A DNA stretch of 40,671 bases from RGIG1995 sp045658315 (GTDB lineage: Bacteria; Bacillota; Clostridia; Oscillospirales; CAG-272). Within the stretch, counting starts at the first letter, position 1. The number at the start of each line of letters is the position of its first letter. The stretch covers positions 1 through 40,671 of the forward strand of contig JAZOUV010000092.1 of the NCBI GenBank assembly GCA_045658315.1, in the 5' to 3' direction. The notes beneath the pieces are model-generated. The model made no database searches. It had not been told where the DNA came from and saw only the letters and a list, made by a program, of their open reading frames with translations. The translations under genes were made by a program, and so were the position numbers. This document shows, in pieces, positions 24,273 through 32,392 of the stretch.

Positions 24273-26909
24273 ATGAAAGCACATTTATCACCGCTTTCCG
24301 CAGTATTTGAACATTTCAAATCATCGGAAAAAGGTATTACCTCCGCAGAGGCACAAAGCCGTATTGAGAAGTACGGAAAAAACAAGCTTGTAGAAGCAAA
24401 AAAAGAAACAATCCTCGGGCGTTTTATAAAACAGCTTGTAGACCCGATGATAATTATCCTCTTGGTCGCTGCTGCAATTTCCGCTGTAACCGCTGTAATT
24501 GAGGGTGAGGCTCCGACTGATGTAATTATCATCCTCTTCGTTGTAATACTCAACTCCGTATTGGGCGTTATTCAGGAAAGCAAAGCCGAAAAAGCGATTG
24601 ATGCATTAAAAGAAATGACTGCCGCAACCTCAAAAGTCCTCAGAGACGGTCAACTCGTTCACGTTAAAAGCGAAGATTTAGTTGTAGGCGATATAATTAT
24701 TCTTGAAGCAGGCGATGCAGTTCCGGCCGATGCAAGACTTATTGAATGTGCATCCATAAAAGCCGAAGAAGCCGCTTTAACAGGGGAATCTGTTCCGGTA
24801 AACAAAAACATTGATGTTCTTGAAAGCAAAGGTAACGATGAAGATGTTCCACTCGGTGACCGCAAAAACATGGTTTATATGGGTTCGACTATTGTTTACG
24901 GCAGAGGCACAGCCATTGTAATAGCTACCGGCATGGATACAGAAATGGGAAAGATCGCCGATGTACTTGCACAGGCACAAAACGAACAGACACCTCTTCA
25001 AATTAAACTTTCTCAGCTCAGCAAGATACTCACATATCTTGTAATTGCAATCTGTGTATTTATATTCGCATTTACCGTAATCAAAAACAATAACTGGTCG
25101 GGCGAAGTTCTTCTCGACACGTTTATGATTGCAATAAGCCTTGCCGTCGCTGCAATTCCCGAAGGTCTTGCAACGGTTGTTACAATCGTTCTTTCGATCG
25201 GCGTTACCAAAATGAGTAAGAGAAGTGCTGTTATCAGACGTTTGACCGCTGTTGAAACTCTCGGTTGTACGCAGATTATATGTTCTGACAAAACCGGAAC
25301 ATTGACACAGAATAAAATGACTGTTACAGAGCACTTTGCGGATGACAAGAATTTACTTGCAACAGCTATGGCTCTTTGTTCAGACGCAGAGCTTGACAGC
25401 GACAACAAAGCAATCGGCGAACCAACAGAGTGTGCTCTTGTTGACTTTGCATACGAATGCGGTCTCCACAAAAAAGACCTTAAAGCCACACTTCCCCGTA
25501 TAGGCGAGGCTCCTTTTGATTCCGGAAGAAAAATGATGTCAACGCTTCACCAAAATGAAAACAATATCATTCAGTATACAAAAGGTGCTCCCGACGAAAT
25601 ACTAAGATGTTGTACAACTTACATTTCAGGTGGCACAGTTCTTCCCCTTACAGATGAAGTTCGTGCACAGATAATGCAGGAAAACAAGAACAAAGCCGAC
25701 AGAGCTCTCCGTGTTCTTGCGGCAGCATATAAAAATCATGAAAAAGCTCCCGCCTCCTACGAACCCGAAGCCCTCGAAAACAACCTCACATTTATCGGTC
25801 TCGTAGGTATGATTGACCCTGTTCGTCCCGAAGTTAAGTTGGCTATCGAACAGTGTAAATCTGCATCTATTCGTCCCATAATGATTACGGGCGACCACAA
25901 GGATACTGCTATAGCTATAGCAAAAGAACTCGGTATAATAGAAAATGCTTCCCAGGCAATTACCGGTGCCGAGCTAAACAAAATAAGTGACGAAGAGTTA
26001 CTTAACACAATCCAAAACTACTCGGTATATGCAAGAGTTCAGCCCGAGCATAAAACAAGAATAGTTAAAGCTTGGAAAGAAAAAGGTATGGTTACCGCGA
26101 TGACAGGTGACGGCGTAAACGACGCCCCTTCAATTAAGAGTGCCGACATCGGTATCGGTATGGGTATCACAGGTACAGACGTAACAAAGAATGTTGCCGA
26201 TATGATTCTTGCTGACGACAACTTTGCTACGATTGTTTCCGCGGTTGAGGAAGGCAGAAGAATTTACGATAACATTCGTAAAGCTATTCAGTTCCTTCTT
26301 TCTTCAAACCTTAGTGAAGTATTCTCCATCTTCGCTGCTACAGTTCTCGGTTTTACAATTCTTAAACCTATTCACATCCTCTGGATCAACCTTATTACAG
26401 ACAGCCTTCCTGCTCTTGCACTTGGTATGGAAAAGAGCGAAAAGAACGTAATGGAAAGAAAACCCCGCGACTCAAAAGACGGTATATTCGCCGGCGGTCT
26501 CGGCATTGACCTTCTTTATCAGGGAGTACTTGTTTCTGCCCTAACAATTATTGCATACTTTGTTGGACACTTTATGGAAAGCGGAGTATGGGAAATCGCA
26601 CAAAGCCCCGACGGTATAACAATGGCATTCCTCACAATGAGTATGGCCGAAATATTCCACTCGATGAATATGCGTTCTCAACGTAGTTCTATCTTTACAA
26701 TGAACACTCACAACTTCTACCTTTGGGGTGCTATGATACTTGCTTTGGCCCTCACTACTTGCGTAATTAAAATCCCGTTCCTTGTAACAATATTTGAATT
26801 TGAAGAAATCAGTTGGGCTGAATACTTTGTTGCTCTTGCTATTGCTTTTGCAATTATTCCAATTGTTGAGCTCGTTAAATTTATTCAAAGAACTATTGCA
26901 AAAAAATAA
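24273..26909 (+). CDS. P2A-type calcium/manganese-exporting P-type ATPase
   Basis: 878-residue cation pump with every catalytic motif intact: TGES (170-173), PEGL in TM4 (296-299), the phosphorylated DKTGT (D339), KGAPDEIL, DPVRPEV, TGDH and TGDGVNDAP. TM6 has NLITDSLPALALG with the family Asn and Asp. Membrane helices lie at about 56-76, 83-100, 252-272, 282-308 and a C-terminal block. P2A pumps of this type export Ca2+ or Mn2+. The manganese riboswitch in its leader favours Mn2+ (inference). AGAAGGAG precedes the ATG. Codon use is richer in preferred codons than the neighbours, suggesting strong expression. Monocistronic, ended by a strong terminator. Confidence 0.95.
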   Translation: MKAHLSPLSAVFEHFKSSEKGITSAEAQSRIEKYGKNKLVEAKKETILGRFIKQLVDPMIIILLVAAAISAVTAVIEGEAPTDVIIILFVVILNSVLGVIQESKAEKAIDALKEMTAATSKVLRDGQLVHVKSEDLVVGDIIILEAGDAVPADARLIECASIKAEEAALTGESVPVNKNIDVLESKGNDEDVPLGDRKNMVYMGSTIVYGRGTAIVIATGMDTEMGKIADVLAQAQNEQTPLQIKLSQLSKILTYLVIAICVFIFAFTVIKNNNWSGEVLLDTFMIAISLAVAAIPEGLATVVTIVLSIGVTKMSKRSAVIRRLTAVETLGCTQIICSDKTGTLTQNKMTVTEHFADDKNLLATAMALCSDAELDSDNKAIGEPTECALVDFAYECGLHKKDLKATLPRIGEAPFDSGRKMMSTLHQNENNIIQYTKGAPDEILRCCTTYISGGTVLPLTDEVRAQIMQENKNKADRALRVLAAAYKNHEKAPASYEPEALENNLTFIGLVGMIDPVRPEVKLAIEQCKSASIRPIMITGDHKDTAIAIAKELGIIENASQAITGAELNKISDEELLNTIQNYSVYARVQPEHKTRIVKAWKEKGMVTAMTGDGVNDAPSIKSADIGIGMGITGTDVTKNVADMILADDNFATIVSAVEEGRRIYDNIRKAIQFLLSSNLSEVFSIFAATVLGFTILKPIHILWINLITDSLPALALGMEKSEKNVMERKPRDSKDGIFAGGLGIDLLYQGVLVSALTIIAYFVGHFMESGVWEIAQSPDGITMAFLTMSMAEIFHSMNMRSQRSSIFTMNTHNFYLWGAMILALALTTCVIKIPFLVTIFEFEEISWAEYFVALAIAFAIIPIVELVKFIQRTIAKK

Positions 26910-26955
26910 TAATCAACTAAAAAATAATTCCTTACTTGTAATTGTATAAGACAAA

Positions 26956-27006
26956 ACTACCCGAAGAAGAGTTTATGATTATCTCTTCTTTGGGTAGTAA
27001 TTTTTT
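26956..27006 (+). terminator. rho-independent terminator of the P2A ATPase
   Basis: A 16-bp stem (26956-26971 with 26983-26998, one G-T pair) is followed by a six-T run at 27001-27006. Confidence 0.92.
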
Positions 27007-27088
27007 AGTGACTTTATGTACTTTGCACAGAGTAATTTTTTAATAAATCGAACTTTCTGTTATAATCTTGCGGTTTTAGTTACATTTT

Positions 27089-27847
27089 TTATGTTTTTGT
27101 AAGATACATCATTAAACTGTGAGGTATAAGCTTGGCAAGGAGTCTGTAAAATTTATAAAACGCCCGAGGTGTGTATATAGCTCTTCCCCTTTCTGCCGCA
27201 ATGAGTGAATTTTTAGCAACCTTTGCAGGATCGCAGTAAGGCAGTGTATCGAATGTCTTTGAGTTGCCGCTTATCCCCGCAACACTCAAAAATTCTGTAT
27301 TCATAGGTCCCGGACAAACAGCAAGTATATTTATCCCGTTTTTCTTGTTCTCAAAACGAACTCCTCTCGAAAAACTTTTCACATAAGCCTTTGTTGAGCT
27401 GTAAACAGTCATTCTTGAATTCGGACAGAAAGATGCTATAGAACATACATTCACTATAAAGCTCCCGGCCTTCATATACTTAAGAGCTATCGCCGTAAGT
27501 GCTGTCAACGCCCTACAATTCAAGTCAACCATTCCCGCTTGTTTTATGCAGTCTATTTCATTAACATCACCTAAAACACCGTATCCGGCGTTATTAACAA
27601 AGACCTTAATTTCCGCATCAGCCTTTAGTAAAAGTTCGTCAAACACCTTATAGCTATCATATTCGGTAAGATCAAGGGCTATGGGGACAATAGTTTTATC
27701 AGGATATTCGTTCGCTATTGACTCCAACCTTTCTTTTCGCCTTGCTACTATCCAAAACTGCTGTATATTTGTATAACGCTCACAAACATACTTAAGATAC
27801 TCTATACCAAGTCCCGATGACGCTCCTGTTATAACTGCAATATTCAT
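27089..27847 (-). CDS. short-chain dehydrogenase/reductase (SDR)
   Basis: 252-residue NAD(P)-dependent oxidoreductase. The cofactor-binding TGASSGLG is at 7-14 and NNAG at 85-88. The catalytic set is N110, S136, Y149 and K153 in YSSTK. Basic ARRKER after the second strand suggests NADP preference. The substrate is unknown. The C-terminus is hydrophobic and basic (FYKFYRLLAKLIPHSLM), possibly membrane-associated. It has its own promoter. Confidence 0.9.
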   Translation of the reverse strand: MNIAVITGASSGLGIEYLKYVCERYTNIQQFWIVARRKERLESIANEYPDKTIVPIALDLTEYDSYKVFDELLLKADAEIKVFVNNAGYGVLGDVNEIDCIKQAGMVDLNCRALTALTAIALKYMKAGSFIVNVCSIASFCPNSRMTVYSSTKAYVKSFSRGVRFENKKNGINILAVCPGPMNTEFLSVAGISGNSKTFDTLPYCDPAKVAKNSLIAAERGRAIYTPRAFYKFYRLLAKLIPHSLMMYLTKT

Positions 27848-27874
27848 ATATCCCCCTAAAATAAAGTTTTTATT

Positions 27875-27903
27875 ATTATAACCTTATTTTAGACATAAGT
27901 CAA
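27875..27903 (-). promoter_or_regulatory. sigma-A promoter of the SDR gene
   Basis: On the minus strand TTGACT (27898-27903) and TATAAT (27875-27880) have a 17-bp spacer. A 9-bp inverted repeat, CTAAAATAA (27856-27864) with TTATTTTAG (27884-27892), encloses the -10 and could be an operator. Confidence 0.75.
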
Positions 27904-27916
27904 TATAACAAATTCT

Positions 27917-28003
27917 TTATCTATGGTTGTTTATCTGAAACAAGCACATAGTCACAGTCCCAATCATTCCGCCGACAACTAAACCGATTAGAAACATAAC
28001 CAC
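27917..28003 (-). CDS. small DUF3789-like membrane protein
   Basis: A 28-codon frame from GTG at 28003 (or 26 codons from ATG at 27997) ending in TAA. The product from the ATG is MFLIGLVVGGMIGTVTMCLF followed by QINNHR: one glycine-rich membrane helix with the GGxxGxxTMC pattern I recognise from DUF3789 microproteins of Firmicutes. AGAGAGGTG sits seven bases before the GTG. No function is known. It lies in front of the SDR gene on the same strand. Confidence 0.5.
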   Translation of the reverse strand: MVMFLIGLVVGGMIGTVTMCLFQINNHR

Positions 28004-28057
28004 CGATCAACACCTCTCTTTTATTATATTGTTTCCCAAAAGATAGGTGAAAAATTC

Positions 28058-28088
28058 AAAAAAACTGCTGAAAATTTCAGCAGTTTTT
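28058..28088 (-). terminator. rho-independent terminator of the metal/Fe-S operon
   Basis: AAAAACTGCTGA (28060-28071) pairs with TCAGCAGTTTTT (28077-28088). On the minus strand the stem runs into a T-rich tract. It directly follows the stop of the repressor gene, the last gene of the operon. Confidence 0.87.
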
Positions 28089-28091
28089 AAA

Positions 28092-28454
28092 TTATTCTTC
28101 AATATGTTCCATGCCTTGGCTTATTATTGTGCGGACATGGTTGTCCGCCAAAGAATAAAAAACGGACTTCCCCTCACGTCTGCTTTTTATAAGTTTACTC
28201 CTTTTGAGGAAATTAAGCTGGTGGGATATTGCGGAAGCTGTCATATTCAACATAGCGGCAAGATCGCACACGCAAACCTCCGCCTCAAACAGCACGAATA
28301 AAATACGGATTCTCGTGGAATCGCCGAATACCTTAAAAAAATCTGCAAGGTCATACAAACTTTCTTCCTTAGGCAATCTCGCTTTCACAACACTCAGTAC
28401 GTCTTCGTGCACCTCGATTTTTTCGCATCTTTCAATATCTTTTTCAAAATTCAT
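28092..28454 (-). CDS. ArsR/SmtB-family metal-sensing repressor (CadC/SmtB-like)
   Basis: A 120-residue winged-helix repressor. Both known metal sites of the family are readable. The alpha-3N site is C10 (perhaps H16) in the N-terminal arm with C61, C63 and D64 in the EVCVCD motif. The alpha-5 site is D104-x-H106 with H117 and E120, the D-x-H-x10-H-x2-H/E pattern of zinc sensors. It should release DNA on binding Zn2+, Cd2+ or Pb2+. The helix-turn-helix is ASAISHQLNFLKRSKLI. It is last in the five-gene operon and probably acts on the operator at 32286-32299, giving autoregulation. RBS AGGTGAT before the ATG. Confidence 0.92.
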   Translation of the reverse strand: MNFEKDIERCEKIEVHEDVLSVVKARLPKEESLYDLADFFKVFGDSTRIRILFVLFEAEVCVCDLAAMLNMTASAISHQLNFLKRSKLIKSRREGKSVFYSLADNHVRTIISQGMEHIEE

Positions 28455-28473
28455 TAAATCACCTGAATTTAAA

Positions 28474-29394
28474 TTATTTCAAAAATCCGCCTACAATCTG
28501 CTCTTCAGCCTCTTCTTCGGTCAATCCCAGAGACATAAGCTTTATAAGCTGTTCACCTGCAATTTTCCCGATAGCTGCCTCATGAACAAGCATAGCGTCA
28601 ATAGAGTTAGCTTCAAGTGCAGGAACGGCAACAACCTTAGCATTATCCATAATAATAGCATCGCACTCTGTATGACCGTTACACGAGCAGTTTCCTACTA
28701 TCTTTGAATCAAACTTTTGGTATGAATTATCCTTAGCCACAGAACGCGAAACAATATCAACAGCAGATCCGTCCCCTTCAAGTTCGGTAACATAATCGCT
28801 TATCGCAGTCTGGCATCCATGAGTCATAAGTCTTTCTCTGACAACCAGTTTGGACCCCGCCTTGAGTTTGGCAACAGTTTTACGTACAGTAGAGTCAACA
28901 CCCTTGACCTGCACCATTTCCATCTCAACATTACTGTTTTCGTCCAAATAAACTTCAGTTCCGGGATTCATAATACGTTTTCCGTTTCCATCTCCCTCAC
29001 CGTAATGCTTTTCTACGTATTTTATCTTGGAATTCTTTCCTACATAAAATCTGTGTAACCCGTTGTGCTTTGAATCAAAATCGCCGCTGTTGTGGATTCC
29101 GCATCCTGCAACTATAACAATGTCACAATCATCACCAATGTAAAAATCGTTATAAACAGTTTCATCAATGCCCGACTTGCTTATAACAACAGGAATATGA
29201 ACGCTCTCATTCTTCGTACCATTTTTAATATGGATATCGATTCCGTTCAGCTCTTTTTTGGTTACAATATCAATATTTGCAGTCGTATTTCTCATAGCAG
29301 TTTCGCCGTTCTCGCGAATATTGAATGCACCTGCAGGAATCTCATGAAGGTCTGCAACCTCTGACAAAAGTCTCTCTTGAATCTTATCTGCCAT
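28474..29394 (-). CDS. minimal SufB/SufD-like Fe-S assembly scaffold (SmsB-like)
   Basis: 306 residues, much shorter than classical SufB (about 470) or SufD (about 420). The beta-helix core and the family ending are present: GHTECDAIIMDNAKVVAVPALEANSIDAMLVHEAAIGKIAGEQ, matching the SufB/D HEA-x-GKI region. Cysteines NCSCNGHTEC cluster at about 235-244 and could ligate a cluster. The size and the pairing with only a SufC-like ATPase fit the SUF-like minimal (SMS) type. The ATG shares a base with the sufC stop and follows AAGGAGGT. It sits inside a metal-efflux operon. Confidence 0.85.
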   Translation of the reverse strand: MADKIQERLLSEVADLHEIPAGAFNIRENGETAMRNTTANIDIVTKKELNGIDIHIKNGTKNESVHIPVVISKSGIDETVYNDFYIGDDCDIVIVAGCGIHNSGDFDSKHNGLHRFYVGKNSKIKYVEKHYGEGDGNGKRIMNPGTEVYLDENSNVEMEMVQVKGVDSTVRKTVAKLKAGSKLVVRERLMTHGCQTAISDYVTELEGDGSAVDIVSRSVAKDNSYQKFDSKIVGNCSCNGHTECDAIIMDNAKVVAVPALEANSIDAMLVHEAAIGKIAGEQLIKLMSLGLTEEEAEEQIVGGFLK

Positions 29395-30134
29395 CAAATT
29401 TTACCTCCTTCTGTAAATTTCATACAAAGTCCGCGTGCGGCAGTCTGGGCTAAAAGCTCAGGTAAAACCTCTTTTTTTGTACCGTGTTTCTTAATCTTAC
29501 CGTCTGCAATAAGAACTATCTCGTCGGCAATATTCAATATTCGCTCTTGATGAGATATTATAAGAATAGAACCCTTTATATTGCTTTGCATCTGTTCAAA
29601 TATTTTTATAAGATTTTGGAAACTCCAAAGGTCGATTCCCGCCTCAGGTTCATCAAACACAGAAAGCTTCGTCCCTCTCGCAAGAACAGTTGCTATTTCA
29701 ATTCTCTTTAATTCGCCGCCCGAAAGGCTGTTGTTTATTTCTCGGTTTATATAATCTTTTGCACAAAGTCCAACTGCCGAAAGGTATTCGCACGCCTCGG
29801 AAACCGTAAGCTTCTTCTTTGCGGCAATTCTGAGCAGGTCAAAAACATATATTCCCTTAAACCTAACCGGCTGCTGAAATGCAAAGCTAACACCCAAATC
29901 AGCTCTCTCGGTTATGCTCATATCCGTTATATCAACGCCATCCAAAATAATCTGTCCGGCTGTGGGTTTCTCAATACCCATAATCAATTTTGCAAGCGTT
30001 GATTTGCCACTACCGTTAGGACCGGTAATGACTACAAACTTATTGTCCTCTATTGTAAAACTGACATCCTTGACAATCGCCTTGTCTACCGTGTCGGTAT
30101 GCACCTCAAATGAAACATTTCTTAATTCTAACAT
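29394..30134 (-). CDS. SufC-like Fe-S assembly ATPase (SmsC-like)
   Basis: Soluble ABC ATPase of SufC type, 246 residues. It has Walker A GPNGSGKST (38-46), the Q-loop FQQPVRFKGI, signature LSGGE, Walker B LSVFDEPEAGID and a switch histidine in ISHQERIL. The FQQP and DEPEAGID sequences are those of SufC rather than of transport ATPases. Its partner is the SufB-like protein that follows by translational coupling. No sufS, sufU or sufD is near, so only the scaffold pair is encoded. The gene begins 31 bp after the P1B ATPase. Confidence 0.9.
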   Translation of the reverse strand: MLELRNVSFEVHTDTVDKAIVKDVSFTIEDNKFVVITGPNGSGKSTLAKLIMGIEKPTAGQIILDGVDITDMSITERADLGVSFAFQQPVRFKGIYVFDLLRIAAKKKLTVSEACEYLSAVGLCAKDYINREINNSLSGGELKRIEIATVLARGTKLSVFDEPEAGIDLWSFQNLIKIFEQMQSNIKGSILIISHQERILNIADEIVLIADGKIKKHGTKKEVLPELLAQTAARGLCMKFTEGGKI

Positions 30135-30165
30135 AAGTCCTCCGTTTTATGTATACAGATAATAT

Positions 30166-32025
30166 TTACACCTTTAAAGCTCTAACGGCATTCAAAACAG
30201 CAATCACCATAACTCCTACATCGGCAAATATGGCAAGCCACATGCTTGTTATCCCCAAAGCCCCCAGCAAAAGAAATAAAATTTTTATTCCAATCGCAAA
30301 GTAAATATTCTGATATACTATCCTCATACATTTTTTTGCAATTAATATAGCTTTCGACACTTTGATTGGATCATCATCCATAATGACTATATCGGCAGCC
30401 TCTATAGCTGCATCCGAACCTAAGGCTCCCATCGCCACACCTACATCGGCTCTCGCCAATACCGGAGCATCGTTTATACCGTCCCCCACAAAGACAAGAG
30501 TATCCTTTTTGTTTTTGCCCTTTATCAAAGACTCAACAACCGAAACCTTATCATCCGGCAAAAGCTCTGCGTATACGTTATCAATACCAATTTCATTAGC
30601 AATACTTTCGCTTATGTTTTTTCTGTCTCCGGTCAGCATAACGCATTTTTCTACACCAATTTTTTTCAATGATGATACAGCCTGTACAGCATCATCCTTC
30701 AAGACATCGGCAATACGAATATATCCCGCATATTTTCCGTCAACTGCAACATGTACGATTGTCCCGGCCTTATGACACTCGGAATATATAATATTATTTG
30801 TTTGCATCAGCCTTGAATTCCCAACCAAAACATCAGATTTGTCGATTTTAGCAGAAACACCCAAACCGCTTATTTCAGTAAAGCACGAAACGCGTGATTT
30901 GTCAAGTGTTTTTGCGTATGATTTTTTTAAACTTTCACTTATCGGGTGTGTCGAAAAACATTCGGCTAAAGCAGAGTACTCTAAAATAGTTTCTTTGTCT
31001 AAAGAAACACAATGGACTTCCGCTACATCAAACACGCCCTTGGTAAGTGTTCCTGTCTTGTCAAACACCGCTATCTTCGCTGAAGATAATGCTTCAAAAT
31101 AGTTTGAGCCTTTTACAAGAATACCGCATTTGCCGGCACCGCCTATACTAGCAAAAAAACTAAGCGGAACACTGACAACAAGTGCACACGGACAACTTAT
31201 CACAAGAAACGTAAGAGCCCTGTAAACCCATATACCAAATGAATTATTGCCCGAAGCAAGCAATATTAAAAGCGGAGGTAAAACAGCTAAAGCACAAGCT
31301 GAAAAACAAACTACCGGAGTGTATATTCTTGCAAATTTTGAAATAAACTTTTCGGACTTTGCTTTTTTTGAACTTGCGTTTTCAACAAGGTCAAGAATTT
31401 TTGATACTGTTGACCGTTCAAATTCTTTAATAACCTTCAGCTTCAATATTCCGTTAATATTTATACATCCGCTTAAGGCTTCGTCACCTACAGCGATTTT
31501 CCTAGGAATACTCTCGCCGGTCAATGCTACTGTATCAAGTATCGATTCACCCTCAATAACAATACCGTCCAGCGGAATTCTTTCTCCCGGCTTAACAAAT
31601 ATCATATCACCAACAGATATTTCATAAGGATCAACCTTAATGAGTTCTCCGTCCTCGTTTTCGATATTGGCGTAATCAGGTCGAATATCCATTAATGAAG
31701 CAATATTCTTTCGTGATTTTCCGACAGCGTAGCCTTGAAACAGTTCTCCAAGCTGATAAAACAAAATTACAAAAACCGCCTCTGTATATTCACCAAGAGC
31801 AAACGCCCCAACAGTCGCGAGTGCCATTAAAAAATTTTCATCAAAAGGTTGTCTGTTTACAATTCCCCTAACAGCCTCCATCAGTATATCATACCCTGCT
31901 ATTAAATAAGGGATCATATATAATCCTAACAGCCAATATTCCGACGCAGGAAGTAAATATATAATAACACAAAAAACAAACGAAATCAGTATTCTGACAA
32001 ATATCTTCTTTTGTTTAGCAGTCAA
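30166..32025 (-). CDS. Zn/Cd/Pb-exporting P1B-type ATPase (CadA/ZntA-like)
   Basis: About 619 residues from TTG at 32025; a GTG at 32034 is open but lies within the GGGGTGG ribosome-binding site. The core is complete. Numbered from that GTG (subtract 3 for the TTG start), TGES is at 172-175, the membrane CPC motif at 281-283, the phosphorylated D325 in DKTGT, followed by the HP motif THPIS, the hinge MLTGDRK and GDGINDAP. CPC plus the C-terminal ADVGVMVIAVLNAVRAL, which has the conserved transmembrane Asp, indicate the P1B-2 subgroup exporting Zn2+, Cd2+ or Pb2+. No N-terminal metal-binding domain is fused: the separate HMA protein encoded just before it appears to replace it. Confidence 0.93.
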   Translation of the reverse strand: MTAKQKKIFVRILISFVFCVIIYLLPASEYWLLGLYMIPYLIAGYDILMEAVRGIVNRQPFDENFLMALATVGAFALGEYTEAVFVILFYQLGELFQGYAVGKSRKNIASLMDIRPDYANIENEDGELIKVDPYEISVGDMIFVKPGERIPLDGIVIEGESILDTVALTGESIPRKIAVGDEALSGCININGILKLKVIKEFERSTVSKILDLVENASSKKAKSEKFISKFARIYTPVVCFSACALAVLPPLLILLASGNNSFGIWVYRALTFLVISCPCALVVSVPLSFFASIGGAGKCGILVKGSNYFEALSSAKIAVFDKTGTLTKGVFDVAEVHCVSLDKETILEYSALAECFSTHPISESLKKSYAKTLDKSRVSCFTEISGLGVSAKIDKSDVLVGNSRLMQTNNIIYSECHKAGTIVHVAVDGKYAGYIRIADVLKDDAVQAVSSLKKIGVEKCVMLTGDRKNISESIANEIGIDNVYAELLPDDKVSVVESLIKGKNKKDTLVFVGDGINDAPVLARADVGVAMGALGSDAAIEAADIVIMDDDPIKVSKAILIAKKCMRIVYQNIYFAIGIKILFLLLGALGITSMWLAIFADVGVMVIAVLNAVRALKV

Positions 32026-32040
32026 AACAACCACCCCGTT

Positions 32041-32259
32041 TTAAAAATATATTTTGCAGTCTTTTTCGATTTTTCTGCATTCTTTTAAAACATCTTGCAT
32101 AACGGCAACACTGTTCGCACCGTCTTCAAATTCAACCGAAATCTTTTGTGCCATAAAATTAACTGTAGCAGATTTTACACCGTCAACCTTATTTGTCGCA
32201 TTCTCCATTTTGTTTGCACAATTCGCACAATCAACTTCAATATTAAATATCTTCTTCAT
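32041..32259 (-). CDS. free-standing HMA metal-binding protein
   Basis: A 72-residue ferredoxin-like heavy-metal-associated domain. The metal motif is VDCANC (GMxCxxC type) near residues 9-14, followed by KMENATNKVDGVKSATVNFMAQKISVEF. It looks like the detached N-terminal domain of the P1B ATPase that follows 15 bp downstream, and probably delivers or senses its metal. The C-terminal acid and cysteine residues (CRKIEKDCKIYF) are an extra feature. ATG at 32259 has GGAGGG six bases upstream; a TTG two codons earlier is less likely. Confidence 0.9.
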   Translation of the reverse strand: MKKIFNIEVDCANCANKMENATNKVDGVKSATVNFMAQKISVEFEDGANSVAVMQDVLKECRKIEKDCKIYF

Positions 32260-32285
32260 AATCAACCCTCCGACTTTTCAACAAC

Positions 32286-32299
32286 TGAACATATATTCA
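32286..32299. promoter_or_regulatory. ArsR/SmtB-type operator
   Basis: TGAACA-TA-TATTCA is an inverted repeat of half-sites TGAACA and TGAATA around a 2-bp centre. This is the core of the 12-2-12 operators bound by SmtB and CzrA. Wider symmetry extends to about 10-2-10 with three mismatches. It lies in the transcribed leader, between the promoter and the HMA gene, where repressor binding would block transcription. Confidence 0.7.
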
Positions 32300-32315
32300 A
32301 GTGTTCGGTGTTATA

Positions 32316-32350
32316 TATTGGCTTTTCGGTTTTAACACAAAAAGCCAATA
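32316..32350 (-). repeat. leader hairpin of the metal/Fe-S operon
   Basis: TATTGGCTTTT (32316-32326) and AAAAGCCAATA (32340-32350) form an 11-bp perfect stem with a 13-base loop, just downstream of the expected transcription start. No T-run follows on the minus strand, so it is not a standard attenuator. Role unknown. Confidence 0.6.
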
Positions 32351-32363
32351 ATTTATGCATATA

Positions 32364-32392
32364 ATTATATAATATTTGACACAGTTTGTCAA
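32364..32392 (-). promoter_or_regulatory. consensus sigma-A promoter of the metal/Fe-S operon
   Basis: On the minus strand TTGACA (32387-32392) and TATAAT (32364-32369) match consensus with a 17-bp spacer. A strong promoter of this kind is typical for repressor-controlled metal-efflux operons. Confidence 0.9.

Noticed and set aside
24777..25334. Minus-strand 185-codon frame inside the P2A ATPase gene, and similar frames across that gene.
   Set aside because: They are antisense to a strongly conserved pump, lack ribosome-binding sites and carry no domain.
32376..32392. Dyad TTGACA-5-TGTCAA over the -35 of the metal/Fe-S promoter as an operator.
   Set aside because: Half of it is simply the consensus -35. 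The downstream TGAACA-TA-TATTCA fits the repressor family far better.
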